63,686 nucleotides of DNA from contig JAFTSM010000042.1 in assembly GCA_017467305.1 (NCBI GenBank), positions 1-63,686 on the forward strand, read 5' to 3'. Shown one piece after another: positions 47,858 to 56,778 of this stretch. Under the pieces are notes generated by a model that was not told where the DNA came from, did not search any database, and saw only the letters and a list, made by a program, of their open reading frames with translations. The stretch's first letter is position 1. Every line of letters starts with the position of its first letter. Both the position numbers and the translations under genes were made by a program. The DNA comes from Candidatus Gastranaerophilales bacterium (GTDB lineage: Bacteria > Cyanobacteriota > Vampirovibrionia > Gastranaerophilales > Gastranaerophilaceae).

Positions 47858-48586
47858 TTATTTGTGTTCCCAGTATTTATCTAGCCATTTTGTAGGTTTA
47901 ACGTATCTTAAACCGCCTTTACCCATAAAGCCTTCATAAGCTTGTTCTGGGTTTGGTCTACCGTGGAATACTAATATTTTTGCTTCCACTGGTTCCTTTG
48001 GAACTTGGAAGAAGTTTAAAGGAAATGGTCTTAAACAATTTCTTTTAAAACTTACACACCAGCTTTTATCCCAATATGAAAGAATACCTTTGTTCTTCAT
48101 TTGATGAGATAAGAATGCTTGTTCATTTTTATATCTTTTTCTAATATCTTTACCTTCTTTGTAGAAGTTTTCGATAATATCTTTGTGTTTATTTACTTCA
48201 AAACGAAATACTGATGAGTTACCAATAATATCATCTTCAAAATCCCAATCTTTAATAATTACAAATTCACCTGGAACTTCAAAAAACTCATCAATATTTT
48301 TCATAATAACAACATCAAGGTCTAAAAATAATGCTCTACCTTTTAAATCAGCTAATTGGTCAGTGAATAAACCTAGCTTTTTCCAAGCTTTTTCTGGTAA
48401 TCCAGAATCATCAAGTTTATTAAAAGGTCTAATTTCAACACCTTCTACAATGCCTTCTGGTTCATCTGTAAAACAAACAAATCTATGTGGAACAGTAATA
48501 TTTTTTTCAACCATTTTATATAAACGGTTAACATATTCTGGACCAAACTTTGTTCCCCATTTCACACAAATTACGTTATTTTCCAT
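47858..48586 (-). CDS. predicted GT-A-fold glycosyltransferase
   Basis: 242 residues. The N-terminus VICVKWGTKFGPEYVNRLY and VPHRFVCFTDEP, plus the metal-binding RALFLDLDVVIMKNIDEFF (DxD), resemble GT8-like nucleotide-diphospho-sugar transferases; the C-terminal ILVFHGRPNPEQA is a conserved block of this group. It lies 59 bp downstream of fliR on the same strand with no terminator between them, so it may be the last gene of the export operon and could modify an exported protein (inference). Confidence 0.78.
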   Translation of the reverse strand: MENNVICVKWGTKFGPEYVNRLYKMVEKNITVPHRFVCFTDEPEGIVEGVEIRPFNKLDDSGLPEKAWKKLGLFTDQLADLKGRALFLDLDVVIMKNIDEFFEVPGEFVIIKDWDFEDDIIGNSSVFRFEVNKHKDIIENFYKEGKDIRKRYKNEQAFLSHQMKNKGILSYWDKSWCVSFKRNCLRPFPLNFFQVPKEPVEAKILVFHGRPNPEQAYEGFMGKGGLRYVKPTKWLDKYWEHK

Positions 48587-48645
48587 ACGAACACCTCTTC
48601 ACTTCTCTTGTTAGTTTTACCATAAAAAAAGCAAAAATGGAATGA

Positions 48646-49428
48646 TTAAAAGATATTTGCAAAAGACATAAAAAAGTCTTCTATAACATTTAATAGAGAA
48701 GGAAGTACAACAATTAAAATTGCAGAACCTAAACAAGGCTTAAATAAGAAGCTCATTGTAAATACGTTAACTTGAGGTGCTGTTTTAGAAATAATACCAA
48801 GAATAATATCTTGCCCTAACGTAGCAAGTAATACTGGACCTGCAATTTGTAAGCCCACATACAATACGTTGGAAGTGACTTTTATCAAATAAGTCATATT
48901 AACAATTTCATCTAATGGAACAAATGTTCCATATACTGGAAATATTTCAAAACTTCTAATTAAAGCATTAAAAGTCCAATAGGCACCACCTATTTTTAGA
49001 AAAATAATCAATCCAAACAAACTAAATAATCTACCCATAATAGAGATTTGAGTTGATGTGGTTGGGTCCATAATCATTGCAGAAGAAACACCTTGTTGCA
49101 TGTTAATCATGTCACCACCGCTTTCAACTGCTCTTAAAATACAGTTAACAATAAATCCAATTAAAGCACCGCATAAAAAGTTTATTACAATTGAATATAT
49201 TATAGAAACACCAACTTCTGGTGGAGCTGGCTTTAGAACCATAGAAAGAATAACTGTAAAAATAAGCGTAAATCCTACTTTTGCAATCATTGGAATTTCA
49301 CTTCTTTGTAAAAACGGAGCAACCCTCATGAGCCCAGCAATTCTTGCAAATATTGGAACACCAGCAGCTAAAATATTATTTACCTCTGGAAAATATTTTG
49401 GAAATTCATTAATAATTAAATCTAACAT
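48646..49428 (-). CDS. fliR: export-apparatus membrane protein FliR
   Basis: 260 residues with about six membrane helices; FARIAGLMRVAPFLQRSEIP near the N-terminus and GGDMINMQQGVSSAMIMDP in the middle are characteristic of FliR (SctT). It is a core gate component of the flagellar or type III export channel together with FliP and FliQ. Its ATG shares a base with the stop of the preceding gene (TAATG), so translation is coupled. flhB and flhA are not in the window. Confidence 0.93.
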   Translation of the reverse strand: MLDLIINEFPKYFPEVNNILAAGVPIFARIAGLMRVAPFLQRSEIPMIAKVGFTLIFTVILSMVLKPAPPEVGVSIIYSIVINFLCGALIGFIVNCILRAVESGGDMINMQQGVSSAMIMDPTTSTQISIMGRLFSLFGLIIFLKIGGAYWTFNALIRSFEIFPVYGTFVPLDEIVNMTYLIKVTSNVLYVGLQIAGPVLLATLGQDIILGIISKTAPQVNVFTMSFLFKPCLGSAILIVVLPSLLNVIEDFFMSFANIF

Positions 49429-49799
49429 TATTTACCACCAATCAATGTAGCTGGTAAATCAATCATAATCAAATCATCAGATTCATCTTGAAAATCTGGG
49501 CCAACAACAAATCTTACTTGATATAAGTTTTCTTCTGTTCTAATACTAACATCACTAACTCCACCTTGTTTTGCTTCAATTAAAAGCATTCTTTTCTCAT
49601 TAGCAAGAGTAGTCATTGTTGAAACATTAACCGATTTTTCATTTACAACATTATATTCAAGAACCTTTGAAGGAACTGTTAAGATATAAATATTATTTTC
49701 TTTTAGATTTAGCAAATTCACATTTGTTTCAGAAAGCTTACAAAAACCATTTGAAACACTGAAAAATAATGCTAAAAATAAAAGAAAATACTTTTTCAT
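49428..49799 (-). CDS. secreted secretin-N/pilus-formation-type domain protein
   Basis: 123 residues with a clear Sec signal peptide (KKYFLLFLALFFSVSNGFC, ending with a Cys at about residue 20 that could even be a lipobox-like site, though the preceding residues are not ideal). The mature part (IYILTVPSKVLEYNVVNEKSVNVS, later LLIEAKQGGVSDVSI) resembles the pilus-formation/secretin N-terminal domain (Pfam T2SS-T3SS_pil_N type) found in CpaC/PilQ-like secretins. It is wedged between fliQ and fliR in a tightly packed operon, an unusual place for such a domain. Confidence 0.72.
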   Translation of the reverse strand: MKKYFLLFLALFFSVSNGFCKLSETNVNLLNLKENNIYILTVPSKVLEYNVVNEKSVNVSTMTTLANEKRMLLIEAKQGGVSDVSIRTEENLYQVRFVVGPDFQDESDDLIMIDLPATLIGGK

Positions 49800-50303
49800 C
49801 TACCTTCTATTCTCCATTATCTTTTTTCTTTCAACAAGGTTTGGAGTAGGAACTTCTGTAGCGCCATTTCTCAAAAAGTTAAATTTATCTTTTTGAGCAG
49901 TGCCTTGAGGTCTGGTTGTATTCTTTAAAATATGAGACATTGGAGTCATATCTTTTTTAACATCTGTTTTAATTTCATCTATAAAAGGTTTTGTATAGTT
50001 GTAATAATCAGAAGGAAGAACAAAACTATCTTCTTTTGGAACAACTTCAAAAGCAAGATTTGCACCTTCTATAAAATAATTAGTAAGCATTTTTACATAA
50101 GTAGAACCAAGTAAAATAATTACAAGGAATACTGTAAAAATCTTAGGTGCAGCTGCAATAGTTTGTTCTTGAACTTGAGTTACAGCTTGCAAAATACCAA
50201 CAACAAGACCAATAGCTGCCGCTGTTAATACGCAAGGCATAGCTATCATAAGCATTGTCATTAAACCTTTTGCAAAATATTCCATTAATATTTCCATACT
50301 CAA
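49800..50303 (-). CDS. fliQ: export-apparatus protein FliQ with long C-terminal extension
   Basis: The first 88 or so residues are a standard FliQ: two membrane helices, AIGLVVGILQAVTQVQEQTIAAAPK in the first half, and ILLGSTYVKMLTNYF. FliQ is normally about 90 residues; here another 80 polar residues follow (YYNYTKPFIDEIKTD..., rich in Lys, Asn, Pro), predicted disordered. The codons run on without a stop, so it is not two genes. Adjacent to fliP (5 bp). Confidence 0.9.
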   Translation of the reverse strand: MSMEILMEYFAKGLMTMLMIAMPCVLTAAAIGLVVGILQAVTQVQEQTIAAAPKIFTVFLVIILLGSTYVKMLTNYFIEGANLAFEVVPKEDSFVLPSDYYNYTKPFIDEIKTDVKKDMTPMSHILKNTTRPQGTAQKDKFNFLRNGATEVPTPNLVERKKIMENRR

Positions 50304-50308
50304 GCCCC

Positions 50309-50950
50309 TTAATTAAAGCTTCCTACAAGTCCGTTAACTATTAATCCCCAACCGTCTACGGCAATGAATATCAATAGTTTAAATGGCAACGAAACAATAG
50401 TTGGCGATAACATAAACATCCCGAGTGCTAACAGTACGTTCGCAACAACCAAGTCTAGTACAATAAATGGAATAAATATAATAAAACTTATTTCAAAAGC
50501 TGTTTTTAATTCACTTAAAATATAAGCTGGAGCAACTTCCCAAATAGTTACATCTTCAATGGCTGGTGGTGCTTCTTTTCTTGTTAATTGCACAAAGAAA
50601 GCTAAATCACTTTCTCTTGTTTGTTTTAACATAAACTCTTTTAATGGCTTTGAACCTTCACTCAAGGCAAGGACAATTGAACCATTTTTCTCGTAAGGTT
50701 TTGAGCCAAGTTCATACATTTGTTGAAAAACTGGTCCCATTGTATAGAAGGTTAAAATAACAGAAAGTCCAACTAAAACAATTGGTGGGGGAATTTGTTG
50801 TGCACCCAAGGCTTGTTTTAAGAAACCAAAAACAATTGCATATCTTAAAAAGCTAGTCATACAAACAAACATAAATGGTAAAAGCGAAAAAGTTGCCATT
50901 ACCATCAATAGTTGTAATACAGGACTTAAATCCTTTAAAACTGTATCCAT
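50309..50950 (-). CDS. fliP: export-apparatus protein FliP
   Basis: 213 residues with four membrane helices. FMFVCMTSFLRYAIVFGFLKQALG and QIPPPIVLVGLSVILTFYTM are the FliP/SctR signature regions; the C-terminal VLLALGMFMLSPTIVSLPFKL is also diagnostic. It is shorter than flagellar FliP of E. coli because the cleavable N-terminal signal segment is missing, as in many SctR proteins. Together with FliQ and FliR it forms the export gate. Confidence 0.93.
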   Translation of the reverse strand: MDTVLKDLSPVLQLLMVMATFSLLPFMFVCMTSFLRYAIVFGFLKQALGAQQIPPPIVLVGLSVILTFYTMGPVFQQMYELGSKPYEKNGSIVLALSEGSKPLKEFMLKQTRESDLAFFVQLTRKEAPPAIEDVTIWEVAPAYILSELKTAFEISFIIFIPFIVLDLVVANVLLALGMFMLSPTIVSLPFKLLIFIAVDGWGLIVNGLVGSFN

Positions 50951-50952
50951 TA

Positions 50953-51312
50953 TTAACCTCTACCTAGTTTTTGTAATATTTTAGAATCTATAGAAAACCC
51001 AGTCATTTTATTTTTAACATTATTTTCTTCAACTTTCATATCTTCTTCTTCCAATTTAACGTCATTTTCTAATTTTGCTAACATTGTTGTATTAGCGGTA
51101 TCTCCAGCAATTAAAAACTTTTCATTACCAGCTTTTATTACATAAACTGTTTTTGTTGCAGATAAACGCAAAGTATTTTCCACTTTCAAAAAATCTTTAT
51201 TCGGAGTATTTGCTGTTGAATAAACAGTCTTTTTATATACATAAATTGCAAGGGCTAAAAAACCAACCATTGCAAGTGTATAAACAGCAAAATTAACTAA
51301 ATAACCGTTCAT
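50953..51312 (-). CDS. FliO-like single-pass membrane protein
   Basis: 119 residues: one N-terminal membrane helix (VNFAVYTLAMVGFLALAIYVY) and a small basic domain with LRLSATKTVYVIKAGNEKFLIAGDT, matching the FliO domain that assists FliP assembly. Position between fliN-like and fliP supports the call. A short acidic coiled tail follows. Confidence 0.8.
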   Translation of the reverse strand: MNGYLVNFAVYTLAMVGFLALAIYVYKKTVYSTANTPNKDFLKVENTLRLSATKTVYVIKAGNEKFLIAGDTANTTMLAKLENDVKLEEEDMKVEENNVKNKMTGFSIDSKILQKLGRG

Positions 51313-51321
51313 AAACTTCCT

Positions 51322-52518
51322 CTAAATACTTTCATCTTCTATCTCAAAGTCACTGTAGTCAAAGTTTTCATCACCTTCTGCCGGTTGTTTTTCTGCGCCA
51401 GCTTGCTTAGGTGCTACATTTTTCACTTGTGGTGCTTGTTTTTCCGCAGAAATTGGTGTTCTAGAATTTGAAGTTTCATCTGTTCCTAAGTCTTTTGCTT
51501 TTTTAACCTCATTAATTCTTACACCATATCTATCATTTAATATAATGAGTTCACCAGTCGCAACCACTTGATTTTCAACACGTAATTTAATCTTGTTTTC
51601 ATAAACTGAACCAACATCAATAACCAAACCTTCAGAGATTTGTTTTAGTTCTCCAAGTGTTAATTTAACATTATCAAATTCTGCAACGACGTCTACAAGA
51701 ATCGAATCCCACATATTCTGTGATTTCAAACTTGTTTCTTCTTCCATTTCATTGCCTCCATTATTATCAATACTTACTATTAAAGATGGATTAGGATTTA
51801 TTCTAAATTTAATCTTATTTCTTTGCCATAAAACAGCCATTTCATTGATATTACTATTTTCAAGAACAATAATATCGCCATCTTCAATTTCTTTTATATC
51901 ATTCAAAGCTAGTCTTGTTGAACCAACACTAAGAGTTAACTCTGTACGAGAACGTTTAAAATCTTCTATTCCAAAAGTATCTTTTCTTTTTTCCTTAGGT
52001 ATTTCTCCAAACATATACTCTGGAACAGAAACAATAATTTTCCCTTTATGTTTTTTTCTATTTTGAACATAAAAAGTAAAACTACAATCTTTAGAAGAAT
52101 CTATAACTTTTTTATTAACCTCTGTTTTTACTAATGAAGGTTCAATTTTTTTGTATAAAAATGATATAAACGATTTTATCAATCTTGCTTCGATATCGGA
52201 AAGTTCTTTTAGCTTGAATGGCTTATTGTTTACACCTAAAGAATCGTCTAATAATGCAGAAACCAAAGTCGATGAAATTTTAACTGTTACACCAGAATCT
52301 TTAATTACTGGAATTTTATTTACAAAATACTCATCACCGTAAAATAAAATATTATCATCTAAAGAGATGCCCATAAATCTGAGGCTAAAATCTTTTTGAA
52401 AGAACTCAGTAATTGCATCTTGAATTTTTTGATAAACGTTAGTGCTAAACCAACTGTAGTTATCAAATAGGATATTATCTTTAGTTTTTTCAGCTTTTAT
52501 TGTCTTTAATGTTGCCAT
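51322..52518 (-). CDS. FliN/SctQ-like protein with two SpoA domains
   Basis: 398 residues. After an N-terminal FliM/SctQ-like region come two SpoA domains: roughly residues 190-255 (VGSTRLALNDIKEIEDGDIIVLE) and 275-345 (LDVVAEFDNVKLTLGELKQISEGLVIDVG, then NDRYGVRINEV), with an acidic disordered tail to the end. Two SpoA domains in one chain recall SctQ or FliY; it is the C-ring/sorting platform component of the export machine. AGGG lies 7 bp before the ATG. First gene of the operon. Whether the system is flagellar cannot be told, since flagellin, hook and motor genes are not in the window. Confidence 0.8.
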   Translation of the reverse strand: MATLKTIKAEKTKDNILFDNYSWFSTNVYQKIQDAITEFFQKDFSLRFMGISLDDNILFYGDEYFVNKIPVIKDSGVTVKISSTLVSALLDDSLGVNNKPFKLKELSDIEARLIKSFISFLYKKIEPSLVKTEVNKKVIDSSKDCSFTFYVQNRKKHKGKIIVSVPEYMFGEIPKEKRKDTFGIEDFKRSRTELTLSVGSTRLALNDIKEIEDGDIIVLENSNINEMAVLWQRNKIKFRINPNPSLIVSIDNNGGNEMEEETSLKSQNMWDSILVDVVAEFDNVKLTLGELKQISEGLVIDVGSVYENKIKLRVENQVVATGELIILNDRYGVRINEVKKAKDLGTDETSNSRTPISAEKQAPQVKNVAPKQAGAEKQPAEGDENFDYSDFEIEDESI

Positions 52519-52712
52519 TATTAACCCTAATCCTTATCCCTCAAGAATACAATATATTTTTTAGATAAAATAATACCAAAGCAATATACTGTCCTTTAAT
52601 TTATTTTAAGGTTTTTTGGATTTTTATCAAGTTTGTATCCTTGTTCGTAACAAATGGCTGTATAAAGTAAAATTAATGTAGAAATATAAAAAATGAAAAT
52701 TATAATTTTGCA

Positions 52713-54386
52713 CTAAAAATCAAAATATTGTTGGAATATCATTTGGTCTGGAATATTTTCTTTATATAACTGTTGAAGAGTTTTTCTTATTTTTTTTATG
52801 ATGTTATTGTACTCTTCTGTGTTGTCTTTTTCTGTTAGTATTTCCTTGATTACTTCTATCGATAATTTATTAATAAATTTATGGAAAAATGCAACATCTG
52901 ACTCAGTATAAGTTTCCATTAATTTACTATTTATTTTATTATCTAGTGAACCTTTTTGTTTTTGATAAGAGTATTCTTTTATCATGTTGATAATATTTTC
53001 TCGTTTTATAGGATATTTATCTATCAGAATATCTGCATATTTTATGGCTTTATTGTAATCATTTAAAATAAGAGAACATAAAATTAGAATATATTCAATT
53101 GGAAATTTGTTAGTTATAGAAAATTGTAATATAGGATGTTTACATAAAAATTCAAGTAAATTTTGTAATTCTATAATATTTTTATTGGACAAATTGACAT
53201 CTTTTTTTAAATGAATCCACTTATTCATCAAATAAAATTGGGATGCATTTAGATAAATATGCTTTGACATATTGGGTATATAAATAGAAATAGTAGGAAA
53301 TCCCAAAAAAGAAACATTTCTAATATATATTTGCCTATTTGTTATTTGCTCTATATTATTTATTATAAATTTTAGTAATTCTTTGTTTGATGTTTTTGGG
53401 GAAGGAATGATCCAAGCACCATAATTAAATTCAAAAGACGCTTTGTTTAAAATAAATTGGTTTAACAAGTCCTCATTATCCTTGAAAAAAATGCTACAAA
53501 GAATGAGCTGTTCATACAAAGTAATCGGATTATTTTTTATATATTTATCATAGTATTCTTTTGTTATGTATATTCTTTTATCTTTTTTATTTTTTTCATT
53601 TTCTGAAAGATTTCTTCCTTGAAAGAGTTCTGTTAATGCCCTTTCTACTGCTACTGGTAAAGTTGGGTGAGATCCCATAGAGAAAATTAATAAATTTTCT
53701 TGTCTTTTTATAGCAACAACACATACAACAGGTAGATTAAGTCCAATTGAGGCATCTTTTATATAAACTTCGTATCCATTTGTTTCATAGTAATTAATAA
53801 TTTCTTTTATATTTTTATAATTTTCATATAATTCTTTTGGAATATTGGGAAGAGAATATTTGTTTGTTAAAACTTCTTTTATAGCATAACGTTCGCAAAT
53901 TTCAGAAAGTCCTTGTACTATCGCTTCTTCAAATGTATTTCCAGCGGCTAGTCCAGTTGTTGTTTCAAATAAATATAGTGGTACATCAACAACTGTTGAG
54001 TTTTTAACACTATAAAAAGGAATGGTTTCAATATTTTTTGATTCTATATCTATTTTGGTATTACACAAAAGATTTTTTTGGATTTTTTTTATATTAACAA
54101 GGGTTGTGTCAGGATACTTAAATGGTATAAGTTCTAAATTTTGTAATCTTTCCATAAATTCGCCATATGCACTTGCTAATGAATTTTCAACGCAAGTTCC
54201 CTTGCCGTTTGATCCAATTCTTGTATTTACAATATTAATTCTAGTGGAAGGACATAATTTAAGTTTTTCTTTATCATTTGAAGTAAATTCTTCTTCAATC
54301 TCAATTTTATTTCTTCTAAGTATTTCTTTTATTTTGGTTATTGTAACTTGTGGTTTTTCGTCTTTATATATGCTATATTTTGTCAT
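52713..54386 (-). CDS. ycaO: E. coli-type YcaO protein in a RiPP operon
   Basis: 557 residues. The YcaO ATP-binding blocks are clear: GSNGKGTCVENSLASAYGEF (59-78), AAGNTFEEAIVQGLSEICER (around 150-168) and SHPTLPVAVERALTELFQGR. These, and the helical repeat tail (NDYNKAIKYADILIDKYPI), match the E. coli YcaO subtype better than cyclodehydratases with the PxPxP end; here the chain ends in QQYFDF. YcaO enzymes activate peptide amides with ATP to make azolines or thioamides. It is the last gene of the five-gene operon, 20 bp after the U32-like gene, so it probably acts on the precursor encoded at 56779-56922. Confidence 0.88.
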   Translation of the reverse strand: MTKYSIYKDEKPQVTITKIKEILRRNKIEIEEEFTSNDKEKLKLCPSTRINIVNTRIGSNGKGTCVENSLASAYGEFMERLQNLELIPFKYPDTTLVNIKKIQKNLLCNTKIDIESKNIETIPFYSVKNSTVVDVPLYLFETTTGLAAGNTFEEAIVQGLSEICERYAIKEVLTNKYSLPNIPKELYENYKNIKEIINYYETNGYEVYIKDASIGLNLPVVCVVAIKRQENLLIFSMGSHPTLPVAVERALTELFQGRNLSENEKNKKDKRIYITKEYYDKYIKNNPITLYEQLILCSIFFKDNEDLLNQFILNKASFEFNYGAWIIPSPKTSNKELLKFIINNIEQITNRQIYIRNVSFLGFPTISIYIPNMSKHIYLNASQFYLMNKWIHLKKDVNLSNKNIIELQNLLEFLCKHPILQFSITNKFPIEYILILCSLILNDYNKAIKYADILIDKYPIKRENIINMIKEYSYQKQKGSLDNKINSKLMETYTESDVAFFHKFINKLSIEVIKEILTEKDNTEEYNNIIKKIRKTLQQLYKENIPDQMIFQQYFDF

Positions 54387-54406
54387 ATTTACTTTCTAAA
54401 GAGTAT

Positions 54407-55369
54407 TTAGGGATTTATAAACAGTGCTGTTTTTCTATCATTTTGTATTATTTCAGCGCATATTTTATCTATTTTATTTCTAATTTCCTCTTTTGAGTAT
54501 TCGTTATTGAAGAAATTTTTATAAAGCTCATCAAATAACCAGTAAAATGGTAAAGAACGACCTTGTATTTTAATCTTTTTTACCCCTTGTTCAATAGCTT
54601 TTTCAACTTGTGCGGAAGTTAAATATACACTACGATAATAATTGCTATCTTTAGGACATAAACTGAAGTGTTCATTATTATTATTTGTATGATGTTTTAC
54701 GGTTTCTATTTTTTCACATTTTTCAATTTCTTCTACAAAATTGTAATGAGTTCTATGATGAGGACAGTTATAATGACAATTTTGATTGATTAAAATTTCA
54801 ACTCTTGATATATCTGAAATTAAATTATTAAGTTTATCAATATTATCCATAACATATTCTGGACGAATTACTACAACTTCACATTTATCAAGCATTTTGT
54901 TATAAAATTTTGTTTCATCAAAGTTTTTTTCTTCAACTATTTTCGTGCTAGGTATTATAACAGAACTGTGAATTTTTGCATTTGGATAACGAGATTTAAT
55001 GTGTGAGTATAGTTCTTTTGTAGATATAATAATTCTGCATTCTAATGAGCACGCTATATCAAGTAAATTATTTGAATATTCATCATTTAATTTATTTTTT
55101 GCATTTAAATTTGTAAATGTAAAAGTTGGGATAACATTGTATTTTGTTTTTAATTTCTGTAAATATCTTTCGACAAAATTTAAATTATCTAGTCTGAAAA
55201 CCGATAATCGTGCACCTATTCCCCATTCGCAAAAAGGTGTACCATAAACATATTTGATTGGATTTACCTCATCTTCAAAAAGTTTATATAATGTAGGTAT
55301 AAATAAATCATTACAAAATAAAAATGGCATAAAATATTCTATGTTGTTATATTTTGCTAAATTTTTCAT
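54407..55369 (-). CDS. U32-like protein in a RiPP operon
   Basis: About 320 residues, no close relative recognised. Four cysteines (198, 202, 218, 238; C-x3-C-x15-C-x19-C, in NQNCHYNCPHHRTHYN, EKCE and SLCPKD) and the C-terminal KIKIQGRSLPFYWLFDELYK recall the U32 'peptidase' family, whose UbiU/UbiV/TrhP/RlhA members carry an iron-sulfur cluster and support oxygen-independent hydroxylation. A TIM-barrel-like N-terminal half is plausible. The ATG at 55369 lies two bases after the radical SAM stop; a TTG 24 bp earlier gives a longer reading. Likely a tailoring enzyme or peptidase for the precursor. Confidence 0.68.
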   Translation of the reverse strand: MKNLAKYNNIEYFMPFLFCNDLFIPTLYKLFEDEVNPIKYVYGTPFCEWGIGARLSVFRLDNLNFVERYLQKLKTKYNVIPTFTFTNLNAKNKLNDEYSNNLLDIACSLECRIIISTKELYSHIKSRYPNAKIHSSVIIPSTKIVEEKNFDETKFYNKMLDKCEVVVIRPEYVMDNIDKLNNLISDISRVEILINQNCHYNCPHHRTHYNFVEEIEKCEKIETVKHHTNNNNEHFSLCPKDSNYYRSVYLTSAQVEKAIEQGVKKIKIQGRSLPFYWLFDELYKNFFNNEYSKEEIRNKIDKICAEIIQNDRKTALFINP

Positions 55370-55371
55370 TG

Positions 55372-56706
55372 CTATTTCTCGTTTTCTGGGCAAACAAGTG
55401 CGTTATAATACGCTTTTGCATTTTCACATAATATAGGGTGCTTCTTCATAAAATTTTTCTCAAATACAGATGAATCGGGGCAATAATGGCAATAACTACA
55501 GTATTCCTCGTTGAAACATTCTGTTAGATTTTTTCTAATAAATATCTTTTTAAAATCTTCAAGGGTTGTTTCTTTGATTTTCTCAAGAGTTGTAGAATTT
55601 AAATTTCCTAAAATATATTCAAATGCGACACATGGAATAACGTCTAGTTTTGGTGTAATACATAATCTATCATATCCAGCTTCACATATAGAATATTCAT
55701 CTTTAAAAAATCGTGGTTTAATTTGATTTACGCCAAACTTATCAATATAAAATTGCTTAATTTCTTTGTAAGAAAGTTTTGAATTTAAATTACTATTTTC
55801 TGGATTATTAGTAAAAACACAGTTATCACGATATTCAACACCAATTGAAGTCGCGTATTTTTGAACTTCTTTATAACAATCTTTATTATAAGATAAAACT
55901 GGAGTTGCAATATCTATGAAAATACTTGTCTCTTTTAATTTTTGTATAACATTGAGTGTTTTTTGCAGTGAACCTTTTACGCCAGTTATATAATCGTGAA
56001 TATTTTCTTCCATACTATATATACTAAATTGTATACGTGTTGGATATAGTTCTATAACTTTATTTAATAATTCTTTATTATCATTAAAAATTTGCCCATT
56101 TGTATATATACAAAGTTCCAATCTTTTACTTCTTATGTATTCACATATTTTAAGAAAATCTTTGTTAAGAGTACACTCCCCTCCTGTTAATCTTACACAA
56201 AGAATCCCTAAGTCATAAGCTTCATCTATAGCTTTTTTCGCTTCTGCAAATGTTATGCTATACTTTTCCATATCTTTATGGTTAAAACAGTGTTTACATT
56301 TTAAGTTGCATTTATAATTTAGCTCTAAAATTAAAGTGTCAATAAGTCCTAAACTAGTTGTTAATTTTTTCCATTTATCTAAAAAATAATAAACATTGGA
56401 ACTTTTGCGGTTTAAAGGTTTTGAGAGAAAATTAAAATTCGTTTTTTTAAAATTTTTATCTGTTTTTATTATTCTTCTTTCTTTTAATTCAGATAAAAAA
56501 GAATTGAATTCATCACCTAAGTTTTTGTCTAAAGCAAATGATTTTATTTTATTATAATTTTTGTATTCAACAATTACATCCCACAGATATGAAGAAATAC
56601 CTTTTAGAAAATAATATAAATTATGCCTTGCATCATAGATTAAACTGAACGAGTTCTTATCATCAATATGATGTGTTCTTGTACATATATATGAATATAT
56701 TTCCAT
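55372..56706 (-). CDS. radical SAM/SPASM peptide maturase with N-terminal PqqD-like domain
   Basis: 444 residues from the ATG at 56706 (AAAGGG 7 bp upstream). Residues 15-85 fit a PqqD-like RiPP recognition element (FSLIYDARHNLYYFLKGISSYLW, then FNSFLSELKERRII). The radical SAM core has Cys133-x3-Cys137-x2-Cys140 (CNLKCKHC) and RLTGGECTLNKDF. The C-terminal SPASM-type region is Cys-rich (ICEAGYDRLC, then FNEEYCSYCHYCPDSS). This is the architecture of peptide-modifying maturases such as PqqE and sactisynthases. It follows the precursor gene by 72 bp. Confidence 0.9.
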   Translation of the reverse strand: MEIYSYICTRTHHIDDKNSFSLIYDARHNLYYFLKGISSYLWDVIVEYKNYNKIKSFALDKNLGDEFNSFLSELKERRIIKTDKNFKKTNFNFLSKPLNRKSSNVYYFLDKWKKLTTSLGLIDTLILELNYKCNLKCKHCFNHKDMEKYSITFAEAKKAIDEAYDLGILCVRLTGGECTLNKDFLKICEYIRSKRLELCIYTNGQIFNDNKELLNKVIELYPTRIQFSIYSMEENIHDYITGVKGSLQKTLNVIQKLKETSIFIDIATPVLSYNKDCYKEVQKYATSIGVEYRDNCVFTNNPENSNLNSKLSYKEIKQFYIDKFGVNQIKPRFFKDEYSICEAGYDRLCITPKLDVIPCVAFEYILGNLNSTTLEKIKETTLEDFKKIFIRKNLTECFNEEYCSYCHYCPDSSVFEKNFMKKHPILCENAKAYYNALVCPENEK

Positions 56707-56778
56707 CGCATATCCCTTTATAAATGTAGTGTATATTTGCAAAATGTAACAAGCGTCTATAACAAAATGCGATTATAG

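Noticed and set aside
48646-52518. Calling the export genes a virulence type III secretion system
   Set aside because: FliP/Q/R cannot be separated from SctR/S/T without needle, translocon or flagellar genes, none of which is present.
56707-56778. Possible attenuator hairpin CTATAA/TTATAG between precursor and maturase genes
   Set aside because: Only a six-base AT stem with a ten-base loop and no T run; too weak to call.
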